From the NCBI GenBank assembly GCA_015486915.1, contig WFQS01000614.1, positions 1-16,391 of the forward strand: 16,391 bases of DNA, in the 5' to 3' direction. This stretch comes from Desulfobacteraceae bacterium. Its GTDB lineage: Bacteria > Desulfobacterota > Desulfobacteria > Desulfobacterales > Desulfobacteraceae. Below the pieces are notes generated by a model that was given only the letters and a program-made list of their open reading frames with translations, had not been told where the DNA came from and ran no database searches. Below are positions 6,405-13,167 of the stretch, piece after piece; the first letter of the stretch is position 1, and each line of letters begins with the position of its first letter. The position numbers and the translations under genes were made by a program.

Positions 6405-7820
6405 TTACAATTGATAGCCAACCAGCAGAACCAGCCCTTCAACCATCTCCTTTAACAGGCCTGCAGATTTCGGAGAATGCTGGATTGCCTGCTTCTGGAG
6501 AGAGTCAAACCACATATTCAACCATTCAATATCATGTTTACTGTAAAAGCAATTCATCACCTCAAGATTCAGAAACAGGCTTCTTGTATCAAGGTTGGCA
6601 GATCCTGCCATTGCCAGTGTATCATCAATGACAAAAGCCTTTGCATGAACCATTCGATCCGGTATAAACCAGATTTGTACTCCATCATCTGCAAGTTCAC
6701 GCAGATACCGGTTACGTGAGATATCCGCAATGCGGTGATTTGATTTTTCAGGCAGTACAATATCAACTGAAACACCCCTTAAAGCTGCCAGCCTCAGGGC
6801 TTCCTGCATCCCCATATTGGGGACATAATAAGGCGTTACAATTGTAATACGTTTTTTTGCTTCATAACACGCCGTAAGCAGGACTGCATAGATGGGATCA
6901 TCTGCTATGTCTGGACCCGACGGAACAACCTGGATACAGCTTTTCCCATATAATTCTTCAGGGGGAAAATTAACAACAGGATCGACTTTTTTATTTGTTG
7001 CAAAATTCCAGTCAGCTTCAAAAATTACCTGGTACGTGGACACTGCAGGCCCCTGCTGGCAGAAACTTATATCGATCCAGCATGAATCAGGGCACTTTGG
7101 CCCGAGATATTCATTGGCAAGATTACGCCCTCCTGCCCATACCCTGCTCTGATCCACAATTATTATTTTCCTGTGATTTCTAAGGTTAGTGCTGCCCCGG
7201 AGTGGACGGTGGACAACGGGTAGAAACCAGGCCACCTGCCCGCCGTTTTGTTTCAACCTCCTTAAATTATTTTTCGGCAGCATAAATGACCCTACTCCAT
7301 CAAGCAGCAGGCGGACTCTAACTCCCATTGCCGCCTTTTTTTCCAGCACAGACAATACGGCGCGCCCCACAGTATCATCTCCCAGTATAAATATCGCTAT
7401 ATCAATGGTTTCAACGGCATCATCAAGCAAAACCATCAACTCATCATAGGCTGCTTTCCCATCCTTATGAAAATCAACGAAATTACCCTCGCTTGATGCC
7501 GGAATGCCAAGGGAAACAAGCAATGAGTTAACCGGATGACTGTGAGAACCGGATCTTCCCGGCAGATGCATTTTTGATTTAAGGTTTATTCTGGAATTTA
7601 ATTTTCGTAAACCAAAGGTAAAATAAAGGGGAACACCAATCAAAGGCATAGAAATAATTACAAAAAGCCAGCCCATTGTCACTGCAGGTATGCGTGAAGT
7701 TCGAAGAATATGGGCAACTGACCATGCGGCAAGCAATGTACCAAGAACTATTACAACATATACTAATCCCGGCCAGACAAAATTCATGAAATATTGTACA
7801 TCTGCAGTTCCGTTAAACAT
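6405..7820 (-). CDS. cls: Cardiolipin synthase (phospholipase D family)
   Basis: This membrane enzyme joins two phosphatidylglycerols, or a related phospholipid pair, into cardiolipin. It has 471 aa, a normal length for a bacterial Cls. Two hydrophobic segments near residues 15-37 and 46-69 form the N-terminal membrane anchor. Both catalytic HxKx4D motifs are intact: H216/K218/D223 (NHRKIIIVDQ) and H392/K394/D399 (HAKAFVIDD), the second followed by the typical GSANLDTRS. The start at 7820 has AAGGA upstream on the minus strand. It lies 141 bases after the EEP-family gene on the same strand, the pairing known from E. coli ybhP-clsB. Which of the ClsA, ClsB or ClsC activities it has cannot be read from motifs, although the membrane anchor is more like ClsA. 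The stop abuts a REP-like palindrome. Confidence 0.93.
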   Translation of the reverse strand: MFNGTADVQYFMNFVWPGLVYVVIVLGTLLAAWSVAHILRTSRIPAVTMGWLFVIISMPLIGVPLYFTFGLRKLNSRINLKSKMHLPGRSGSHSHPVNSLLVSLGIPASSEGNFVDFHKDGKAAYDELMVLLDDAVETIDIAIFILGDDTVGRAVLSVLEKKAAMGVRVRLLLDGVGSFMLPKNNLRRLKQNGGQVAWFLPVVHRPLRGSTNLRNHRKIIIVDQSRVWAGGRNLANEYLGPKCPDSCWIDISFCQQGPAVSTYQVIFEADWNFATNKKVDPVVNFPPEELYGKSCIQVVPSGPDIADDPIYAVLLTACYEAKKRITIVTPYYVPNMGMQEALRLAALRGVSVDIVLPEKSNHRIADISRNRYLRELADDGVQIWFIPDRMVHAKAFVIDDTLAMAGSANLDTRSLFLNLEVMNCFYSKHDIEWLNMWFDSLQKQAIQHSPKSAGLLKEMVEGLVLLVGYQL

Positions 7821-7838
7821 TCATTAAAATCCTTTTTT

Positions 7839-7865
7839 ATAACTGCCATGAGGCAGATCTAAACT
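7839..7865 (+). repeat. REP-like palindrome, copy 3
   Basis: This copy differs from copy 1 at one base (ATCTAAACT for ATCTGAACT). Its hairpin is CTGCC-ATGA-GGCAG (7843-7856). It lies between the EEP and cls genes, directly upstream of the cls ribosome binding site, so it would be in the leader of the cls message. Confidence 0.8.
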
Positions 7866-7935
7866 GCGTTTCAGTGCCTTACAACAAACATAAAAAGACC
7901 ATTTGTTACTTTATTAAAAGTACGCTCTTTCTTAT

Positions 7936-7961
7936 AAAAAAATGTCCATGAGGCCTGACTG
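7936..7961 (-). terminator. Degenerate repeat copy, possible weak terminator after the EEP gene
   Basis: CCATGAGGCC at 7946-7955 keeps the core of the dispersed palindrome but with a damaged stem. On the minus strand it comes a few bases after the EEP stop and is followed by a run of seven T residues (7936-7942), so it may act as a weak terminator between the two genes. Confidence 0.35.
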
Positions 7962-8699
7962 CTATTTTTTTATATTAAAATCACAAATCAGTGGTGAATG
8001 ATCTGACAGTTTTATGTCGGGAATCTGGAAATCAACAATATTGATTTTCGGACCGTACAGAATATAATCCAACTGCCGGTGGGGAACCCGGCTTGGGTAT
8101 GTGGGATTTCCCGTTGCATTGGCATTTTTAAGATCCGTTGCCGCAAGAAACAGCTGAAGCTCACGATCTCCCTGAAACACATTAAAGTCTCCTGCAGCGA
8201 TAACAGGCTTTTCAGCATTTTTAACCATATCGTGAAGTTCCATAAGCTGATAATGACGATGTTTAAATTTTATGGACAGGTGTACCAGAAAAATTGATAT
8301 TTCTTCAAGTTCAAGCTCAATCACAAGACGTTTGACACCCTTGCTGAAATAGTGAAATTTCCGTGATAAAATTTTTTGATTTGTTAAAACAGCATTGCCC
8401 TGCTTACTCAATATCGGGACTTTACGGGTAACAGATGCATTGGAATATTTTGAACCATATACATTAAAATGTCTTAATTCCCGGGCTATGGTTTCAGCCT
8501 GGTTGCTTTTTTCAGACCTGAATGACCCTGAATCAACTTCAACAAGTCCTATGATATCAGGTTTAATGGATTTGATGAATTGAACTATTTTCCCAAAATT
8601 ATTGTTTGAATTTTTAAGGTAACCGCTGTACGGTAAAGGCAGATTAAAATGCAGTCCGGTGCCGGTTGCGTACCGTATATTATATAAAAGAAAACGCAT
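7962..8699 (-). CDS. EEP-family hydrolase (YbhP-like)
   Basis: This is a member of the endonuclease/exonuclease/phosphatase fold, metal-dependent phosphodiesterases or phosphatases. It has 245 aa. The family signatures appear in order: N7 in LLYNIRY, E54 in LVEVDSGS, D171 and N173 in GDFNVF, D211 in LDYIL, and S232/D233/H234 in LSDHSPL. All catalytic positions seem intact. There is no signal peptide, so it should be cytoplasmic. The start at 8699 has AAAGGA eight bases upstream on the minus strand. It precedes the cardiolipin synthase, and the matching E. coli pair ybhP-clsB suggests a role in phospholipid or lipid-headgroup turnover rather than DNA repair. The substrate is not known for this group; the lipid link is inference from neighbourhood. 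Confidence 0.85.
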   Translation of the reverse strand: MRFLLYNIRYATGTGLHFNLPLPYSGYLKNSNNNFGKIVQFIKSIKPDIIGLVEVDSGSFRSEKSNQAETIARELRHFNVYGSKYSNASVTRKVPILSKQGNAVLTNQKILSRKFHYFSKGVKRLVIELELEEISIFLVHLSIKFKHRHYQLMELHDMVKNAEKPVIAAGDFNVFQGDRELQLFLAATDLKNANATGNPTYPSRVPHRQLDYILYGPKINIVDFQIPDIKLSDHSPLICDFNIKK

Positions 8700-8731
8700 A
8701 TTATAATCCTTTAAAAAATGGAGATTTAGCC

Positions 8732-8758
8732 TTGCAAAATTTAGAAATATAATATAGT
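8732..8758 (+). promoter_or_regulatory. Possible sigma-70-like promoter of the tRNA gene
   Basis: TTGCAA (8732-8737) and TATAGT (8753-8758) are 15 bases apart, shorter than the ideal 17. A start near 8765 would leave a leader of about 20 bases before the tRNA. The region is very AT-rich, so chance matches are likely. Confidence 0.3.
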
Positions 8759-8784
8759 AACTATTCGTAAATTTACTTTTATTT

Positions 8785-8872
8785 GCCTGGGTGGCGGAAC
8801 TGGTAGACGCAAGGGACTTAAAATCCCTCGGAGATTATCTCTGTACGAGTTCAATTCTCGTCCCAGGTACCA
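8785..8872 (+). tRNA. tRNA-Leu (anticodon UAA)
   Basis: The acceptor arm GCCTGGG (8785-8791) pairs with CCCAGGT (8862-8868), the terminal pair being G-U. The anticodon stem is GGGA/TCCC and its 7-base loop CTTAAAA carries TAA at 8819-8821. A long class II variable arm follows, as expected for leucine. The T-arm with GTTCAATTC is present, then discriminator A and an encoded CCA (8870-8872). It reads leucine UUA (and by wobble UUG) codons, which are frequent in this AT-rich genome. Confidence 0.95.
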
Positions 8873-8878
8873 AAAAAT

Positions 8879-8930
8879 AAAGATGAGGGTGTAAGTTCTA
8901 ATCATATTGGTTAACCCCTCATCTTTTATT
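8879..8930. terminator. Probable bidirectional rho-independent terminator
   Basis: AAAGATGAGGG (8879-8889) pairs with CCCTCATCTTT (8916-8926), an 11-bp stem with a 26-nt loop. T residues follow on the plus strand, and the A-run before the stem (8873-8880) gives a T-rich tail on the minus strand. It can end the tRNA transcript and, from the other side, the MscS-family gene. Confidence 0.7.
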
Positions 8931-8978
8931 GTCTCTATCCTTTATTATTTGCTCAACAAATATAAATTCTTTATCCTT

Positions 8979-11336
8979 TTAAGATTTCAAGTATTTTTTC
9001 ATTGCTTCCAGTACTTCAGTGGATACAGACTGCATGTGAAGAACATTCTGGGGAAAGGGAATATCTACCCCGGCCTGTTTAAATTTTCTGAAAAGAGAGA
9101 AATAATAATCACTTAAAAGTCCCTGATCACCCCTCAGACTTGTCATACGACGCCAGACCCTGAGGGTAAAATCAAGGCTGTTATCTCCAAATCCGGTAAA
9201 CCGGACATTGATGGGATGCATCATATTTTCTATGGTGCCGGATACTGCTCTTGCGGCTTCTGCGGCAATTTTTACTATTTCATCGGGATCTGAATCATAT
9301 GATACCCCAAAAGGTATTCTTAACCTGCGCCAGTTATCACTGTAAGTCCAACTGTCAACTCTTCCTGAAACAAGCTCTGAATTGGGAACTATCACCTCAT
9401 TACCGTCAACTGTTTTTATGACGGTTGCCCTGATCGCAATTTTTTTAACCTCTCCTGTGAGCCCGTTTTCCAGCCTGATAATATCACCGATTTTTACGGA
9501 TTGCTCTGTGAGCAGAATAATCCCACTGATGAAATTATTGGCAATTGTCTGGAGCCCAAAGCCTATACCAACGCCCAGTGCACCTACAAGTACAGTTATC
9601 TGGCTCAAGTCAACCCCAACGGAAGTTAAAATGATCAAAACGGCAAAAACAAGCAGGACATAATATCCAAGTGTTGTAATTGAATTTATTGTGCCAATGG
9701 ATAATTTTGTTTTATCCTTGAGTAACGCTGCTGATTTCTTTCGTATTAGTTTAAGAACACAGAATCCTGCTATAAGGAGAAAAATAAATTTAAAGATAAA
9801 AGCCAGTGTAATATTTACTTCCCCTGCAGAAAATAAAGGATAAAAGAATACAGACCTGACTTTTTTCCAGGAATTGCTGAGATTTTTTTCAAAATAGACT
9901 TTAACATTCATATACCATGGCATTTCATGGCCGAGCGATTCAAGGAACCAGTCGATATCATCGGAAAGAACATTAATATCATTTTTTGTATCTGAAACTG
10001 TCAGGATAAGTTTGTCAGAAAGTTGTTTTGCTTTTAAAATCTGTCTTTCAAGAGCTGACAGTGCGGTCTTTAATTTTTGATCGGAGGCTGCCTCTTTTTC
10101 ACTCGCTGCAAGAATCTGCTTTTCTGTAAGTCTGGATTGCTCAAGATGGGTCCAGGAAAGTAAAGTATTGATGGAAATCATATTCTGGGCAAGAGTATCC
10201 AGCCTGGTTTTCCATGTAGTAATAACATCGGTTAAAGATATTTTTTTGTCTGATTTTGGGAATTTTGCATATTGTTCTAACCAATGATATCTAAAAGAAG
10301 CAGTAAGAGAATTTATTTCCAGATTAATTTTTTCCTGATTCATTCCCTTTAATTTTATCTGGATAGTTTCTATAATGGTTCTGATACGCTGCTGTTCTAT
10401 ATTAAGCAGATTCAGGGCAGCGTTCTGTTTCATACTGCCTGCTTTTTCAGCAACATTTTCTAATTGAAGTTCATATCGTATGGATCTGCTGTTAAGTGAT
10501 TTTGTCTCTTTCTGCAGCTCCTGCAGGAATTTTTTTTCCCTTAAATGTGCATCCTTAAGTGCCTTGTCGGCATTTGCAATGTCGCTTTTACTTATCTTGA
10601 TTTTTTTAAGGCATTGATTTGCCAGGCTGGTGCTTCTGATTTGTAAATCATGCAGGACACCACTATATGTTTTTAATCTTGAAACCTTGAGATTCAACCG
10701 TGCATATTCTGTCTGAAGGCTTAATATATCAGCGAGTTTCCCATAAGCCTCAAATTTATCGGGGAAAACATTTTTTTTAATACCGGCATAAACAAACACC
10801 ATGGATTTTAAATTAGATTCAATTGTGGAAATTTTCTGTTTAAGAGAATCTATTTTTTTTTTATTATCCTTTGCCTTTTGTTTGATTTTTTTCTGAAAAG
10901 CTCTTACTTTCTGAAAAATTTCATACGAATAAGGAGCGCTGCCTGCCTCAGGAGGTTTAATGCTTAAATCACCGGGCATATTCAATTCAGATAAAAGTCT
11001 GTGAAATTGAAAGGAAAGTCCCTGAAATGTTTCTAAGGCATTGGCTACGGTATCTTTTTCGCCGGGAGTTTCAGCCTGGGACAAATCCTTTTCAGCCTGG
11101 GAAATAAGACCTGACACCAAGGTTTCCTGGTGCTTTATAAATGCGGTAATTTCTTCAGGTTTGCCCTGATAAAGCCTTGTCTCAACCGGTTTAGAAATGT
11201 TTGGCAGACCATCTGCACAGACCGAAAAGGCTGTAAACAGCATGATTCCAAATAAAAGACTTAAAATTTTAATCACTTTGATGCGATTATTAAATTTTAT
11301 GTAACTTTTGGAATTCATATTTAAATTAACATCCAT
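8979..11336 (-). CDS. MscS-family mechanosensitive channel with long periplasmic coiled-coil domain
   Basis: This inner-membrane channel should open under membrane tension to release solutes on osmotic downshock. It has 785 aa. A basic start and hydrophobic segment (about 21-39, ending near SVCADG) look like a signal peptide. Residues about 50-490 are charged and rich in heptad-like Lys/Glu/Leu stretches, that is, a periplasmic coiled-coil domain as in MscK and YjeP. Transmembrane segments follow at about 508-530 and 554-573, then the pore helix 578-611 with GALGVGIGFGLQTIANNFISG. The cytoplasmic MscS beta domain (about 612-665; GEVKKIAIRATVIKT, VPNSEL) and an alpha-beta end with FPQ at 761-763 complete it. 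It has fewer membrane spans than MscK. No good ribosome binding site precedes ATG 11336; the ATG at residue 7 is an alternative. Confidence 0.9.
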   Translation of the reverse strand: MDVNLNMNSKSYIKFNNRIKVIKILSLLFGIMLFTAFSVCADGLPNISKPVETRLYQGKPEEITAFIKHQETLVSGLISQAEKDLSQAETPGEKDTVANALETFQGLSFQFHRLLSELNMPGDLSIKPPEAGSAPYSYEIFQKVRAFQKKIKQKAKDNKKKIDSLKQKISTIESNLKSMVFVYAGIKKNVFPDKFEAYGKLADILSLQTEYARLNLKVSRLKTYSGVLHDLQIRSTSLANQCLKKIKISKSDIANADKALKDAHLREKKFLQELQKETKSLNSRSIRYELQLENVAEKAGSMKQNAALNLLNIEQQRIRTIIETIQIKLKGMNQEKINLEINSLTASFRYHWLEQYAKFPKSDKKISLTDVITTWKTRLDTLAQNMISINTLLSWTHLEQSRLTEKQILAASEKEAASDQKLKTALSALERQILKAKQLSDKLILTVSDTKNDINVLSDDIDWFLESLGHEMPWYMNVKVYFEKNLSNSWKKVRSVFFYPLFSAGEVNITLAFIFKFIFLLIAGFCVLKLIRKKSAALLKDKTKLSIGTINSITTLGYYVLLVFAVLIILTSVGVDLSQITVLVGALGVGIGFGLQTIANNFISGIILLTEQSVKIGDIIRLENGLTGEVKKIAIRATVIKTVDGNEVIVPNSELVSGRVDSWTYSDNWRRLRIPFGVSYDSDPDEIVKIAAEAARAVSGTIENMMHPINVRFTGFGDNSLDFTLRVWRRMTSLRGDQGLLSDYYFSLFRKFKQAGVDIPFPQNVLHMQSVSTEVLEAMKKYLKS

Positions 11337-11350
11337 AAGTTTTTTTATAA

Positions 11351-11406
11351 GAAACTCTCGTTAAATTCCTTTAAAAATAAGAGTTGGCTCCGCGCCTTCG
11401 GCCCAA
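11351..11406. repeat. Two adjoining weak hairpins upstream of the MscS gene
   Basis: AACTCT (11353-11358) pairs with AGAGTT (11380-11385), and the loop contains CCTTTA, as does the hairpin inserted at 6318-6352; the two look related. Directly after, TTGG...CCAA with CCG...CGG inside (11384-11406) can form a second imperfect stem. They lie between the MscS start and the end of the next minus-strand gene. Confidence 0.4.
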
Positions 11407-11423
11407 TATTTGTCAGAATCTTT

Positions 11424-11473
11424 GATTCTTTGAGGTTGTTTAAGAGTCACCAGATCGGCCTCATGGCCGTTAT
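11424..11473 (-). repeat. REP-like palindrome, copy 4
   Basis: GATTCTTTGAGGTTGTTTAA (11424-11443) leads to the hairpin CGGCC-TCAT-GGCCG (11456-11469) and the ATAAC end (minus strand). Relative to copies 1 and 3 the second stem pair is G-C instead of T-A, a compensatory change. AGAATC-TTT-GATTCT (11415-11429) is a further small hairpin at its far end. The stop codon of the Cys-rich protein lies inside this repeat. Confidence 0.75.
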
Positions 11474-12114
11474 CTCGCTTTAACTGGAGTAATAACACCA
11501 TGACAACGGCATGCAGTGCATAAAAGCATTGGATTTTTCTGCTGCTCAGTCTGTTTTAAAAAAGAAAAAAGCTGCTTTGGGCTGTAGCCTCCGATGCCCG
11601 GTCCGAGCTGTCTGCTTCGCAGTACGATGGGAATAAATTCTTTATAGCTCAATGATTCAAGTCTGCTGAACATATCCTGTTTTCTTGGAAGTCTTGTAAC
11701 CGTGCACATATTCTCCGGTTCACTGCAATTATCCGGACAGAGGAAATCAGCATTGCTGACATAAACATTTCCATCTTTACCATGTATGGGATTAGGCAGA
11801 AACGAATCAATATCTAAAGGCAATTGGATCTTAGTCAGATTTTTATGATATGTTTGTGCCAGACACCATTCACCTGCAAGATGAACGGGCAATGACGGGA
11901 TGATCCAGGAAACATCAGCATCTGATTTAAGATTTTCTTTTAAAAATCTGATACCGTCTGAATTTACTATCGTTATATTCGGGCCTTTTGCTTTAGCCAG
12001 TTTTTCCATGGTTTTGTCAACCAGTACAAATTTCCAGTCTTTGTGTTGTTTTGACAACCTTTTTAAAGCAAGCGATCCGAACCGGCCGACACCTATAATC
12101 CATATAATTTTCAT
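11470..12114 (-). CDS. Cys-rich TrkA-N-like NAD-binding protein of unknown role
   Basis: The function is not known. Residues 1-75 form a Rossmann fold of the TrkA-N (RCK) kind: MKIIWIIGVGRFGS with GxGxxG at 8-13, and an acidic D33 at the end of strand 2 (FVLVD), which fits NAD rather than NADP. The rest is unlike potassium-uptake regulators. It has a Cys group C126/C130/C137 (CPDNC...C) and a tail C199/C202/C204 followed by H205, enough ligands for a metal or Fe-S site. The protein is 214 aa if it starts at 12114. The frame can extend 10 residues to ATG 12144, but a -35/-10 promoter covers that extension, and the fold begins right at 12114. No potassium transporter gene is adjacent. Its stop codon lies inside a REP-like repeat. 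Confidence 0.75.
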   Translation of the reverse strand: MKIIWIIGVGRFGSLALKRLSKQHKDWKFVLVDKTMEKLAKAKGPNITIVNSDGIRFLKENLKSDADVSWIIPSLPVHLAGEWCLAQTYHKNLTKIQLPLDIDSFLPNPIHGKDGNVYVSNADFLCPDNCSEPENMCTVTRLPRKQDMFSRLESLSYKEFIPIVLRSRQLGPGIGGYSPKQLFSFLKQTEQQKNPMLLCTACRCHGVITPVKAR

Positions 12115-12122
12115 AATGACAG

Positions 12123-12152
12123 ATACTACTATCTCAATATACATATTGTCAA
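12123..12152 (-). promoter_or_regulatory. Sigma-70-like promoter for the Cys-rich NAD-binding gene
   Basis: On the minus strand TTGACA (12152-12147) and TAGTAT (12128-12123) are 18 bases apart. The expected start of transcription near 12116 is only a few bases before ATG 12114, so the message would be leaderless or nearly so. This agrees with the absence of a Shine-Dalgarno site there. Confidence 0.5.
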
Positions 12153-12357
12153 GATCAATGCAGTCCTAAAGCGAGCTATGCCCGCAAACCATGTGCCTGT
12201 CTCAATTTCTTGTTTTTTATTACAGAAATTCAGGGGTAAGGCACTAACTTTGTGCTGACAGGAGATAACGATTGACGGGGTTTTTTATTTTTTAATTTTC
12301 CGGCATGACAGCTGTGGGCACGGCATAAATATTTCATATCTCATATCTGACAAATTC
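12153..12357. other. Intergenic region between divergent genes
   Basis: The two divergent genes are about 300 bases apart (12115-12417). Outside the promoter elements listed separately I see no gene, no tRNA and no repeat shared with the rest of the window. I looked for a cobalamin riboswitch, since a B12 enzyme lies downstream, and see no B12-box-like sequence. TTGACG at 12272 has no matching -10 at a good distance. Confidence 0.5.
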
Positions 12358-12386
12358 TTGACAATATTAAACCAACAATGTATCAG
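12358..12386 (+). promoter_or_regulatory. Sigma-70-like promoter of the tetR-icmF operon
   Basis: A perfect TTGACA (12358-12363) is 17 bases from TATCAG (12381-12386), a fair -10. Transcription would start near 12393, at the edge of the palindrome listed next. A TTG codon within the -35 opens the longest version of the TetR frame, but a start there cannot be right if this is the promoter. Confidence 0.6.
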
Positions 12387-12392
12387 AGTACA

Positions 12393-12410
12393 TGATCGAG
12401 CGCTCAATCA
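12393..12410 (+). promoter_or_regulatory. 18-bp palindrome, candidate TetR operator
   Basis: TGATCGAGCGCTCAATCA is a palindrome with one mismatched pair (half-sites TGATcGAGC / GCTCaATCA). It sits right after the -10, at the predicted transcription start, and 7 bases before the TetR start codon. Size, symmetry and position are those of an autoregulatory TetR operator; bound repressor would block both tetR and icmF. The binding itself is inferred. Confidence 0.65.
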
Positions 12411-12417
12411 TTTTGAG

Positions 12418-13158
12418 ATGCAAACGTATTTTGTAACCGTTCAAAAACGATCACAACACAGGGCAATAAAATTGATTAGTGAAAATATAAAAAAAAGCAA
12501 CACTGAAAAATCAAAATCAGCTGAGATTCATTCAGTTCCGACTCAGATTAAAAATCCCGATCTCGTGGTGGAAAGGAGAAGGCAGATTGTTGACTCAACT
12601 GTACATCTTTTCATAAAACACGGATATCATAAAACCACCACAAGAATGATCGCAAAGGCTGCAGGATTTTCCATCGGGTCGCTGTATGAATATGTGGGTT
12701 CAAAAGAGGATGTGCTTTATCTTGTTTGTGAAGCAATTCACGTTGAAGTTGAAAGGGCAGTTGAAGAAGCTTTGTCTGGAACAGGAAAGGGAAAGGCTGC
12801 CCTTGCCCAGGTGATCCGGGAGTATTTTATGGTATGCAACAATATGAATGACCATATTGTTCTCATGTACCAGGTCACCCAGTTTCTTCCCGAAAAATGG
12901 CAGAAGAAAGTTCTGGAAAATGAACTGAGAATTACCGATATTTTTATCCAGGCTCTGCAGCGACTTTCAGACAGGGGAGATTTTTCAACAGAACTCGACA
13001 AAAAAACCATAGATCTTGTGGGACACAACATATCTGTTCTCGGCCATATGTGGACATTTCGAAGATGGTATTTTGCAAAGCAATTTACCCTTAAAGACTA
13101 TATTCAATACCAGACAGATTTTATTCTGGGACAGGCGTTAAAAGACAGTAAACAATAA
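12418..13158 (+). CDS. TetR-family transcriptional regulator
   Basis: This is a DNA-binding repressor with a ligand-binding C-terminal domain, about 246 aa. The TetR_N domain begins near residue 53 (RRRQIVDSTVHLFIKHGY), and the helix-turn-helix is TTTRMIAKAAGFSIGSLYEYVGSKEDVL (positions 73-100). The C-terminal part is helical without a named motif. The frame is open back to a TTG at 12358, but that overlaps the likely -35 and lies upstream of the operator, so I take ATG 12418; its ribosome binding site is poor (GAG directly before it) and the 50-residue arm before the domain is long for the family, so a later start remains possible. It ends 9 bases before icmF and is very likely co-transcribed with it. 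The inducer is probably an acyl-CoA linked to the IcmF pathway; this is inference from the neighbour. Confidence 0.85.
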   Translation: MQTYFVTVQKRSQHRAIKLISENIKKSNTEKSKSAEIHSVPTQIKNPDLVVERRRQIVDSTVHLFIKHGYHKTTTRMIAKAAGFSIGSLYEYVGSKEDVLYLVCEAIHVEVERAVEEALSGTGKGKAALAQVIREYFMVCNNMNDHIVLMYQVTQFLPEKWQKKVLENELRITDIFIQALQRLSDRGDFSTELDKKTIDLVGHNISVLGHMWTFRRWYFAKQFTLKDYIQYQTDFILGQALKDSKQ

Positions 13159-13167
13159 GGAGAAATT

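Larger units (their letters stand above)
6288..6405 (-). repeat. REP-like palindrome, copy 2 (inverted, interrupted)
   Basis: Read with 6301-6369 removed, GATTCTTTGAGGTC (6287-6300) joins ATTTAAGAGCCACC and aligns base for base with the copy at 11424-11473. The hairpin is CGGCC-TTAT-GGCTG (6388-6401). It faces copy 1 head to head, as in a two-unit REP cluster between convergent genes. Its ATAAC end abuts the stop codon of the cardiolipin synthase. Confidence 0.7.

Noticed and set aside
11470..12144. Potassium-uptake protein TrkA
   Set aside because: Only the N-terminal Rossmann half fits; there is no TrkA-C domain or second TrkA-N repeat, no Trk/Ktr transporter nearby, and the C-terminal half is a different Cys-rich sequence.
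12358..12417. TetR start at TTG 12358
   Set aside because: The TTG is part of a perfect -35 hexamer, and translation would have to begin upstream of the -10 and operator.
12115..12417. Cobalamin riboswitch upstream of the B12-dependent mutase operon
   Set aside because: No B12-box-like sequence or suitable set of stems is seen; the region is AT-rich with only promoter elements and the palindrome.
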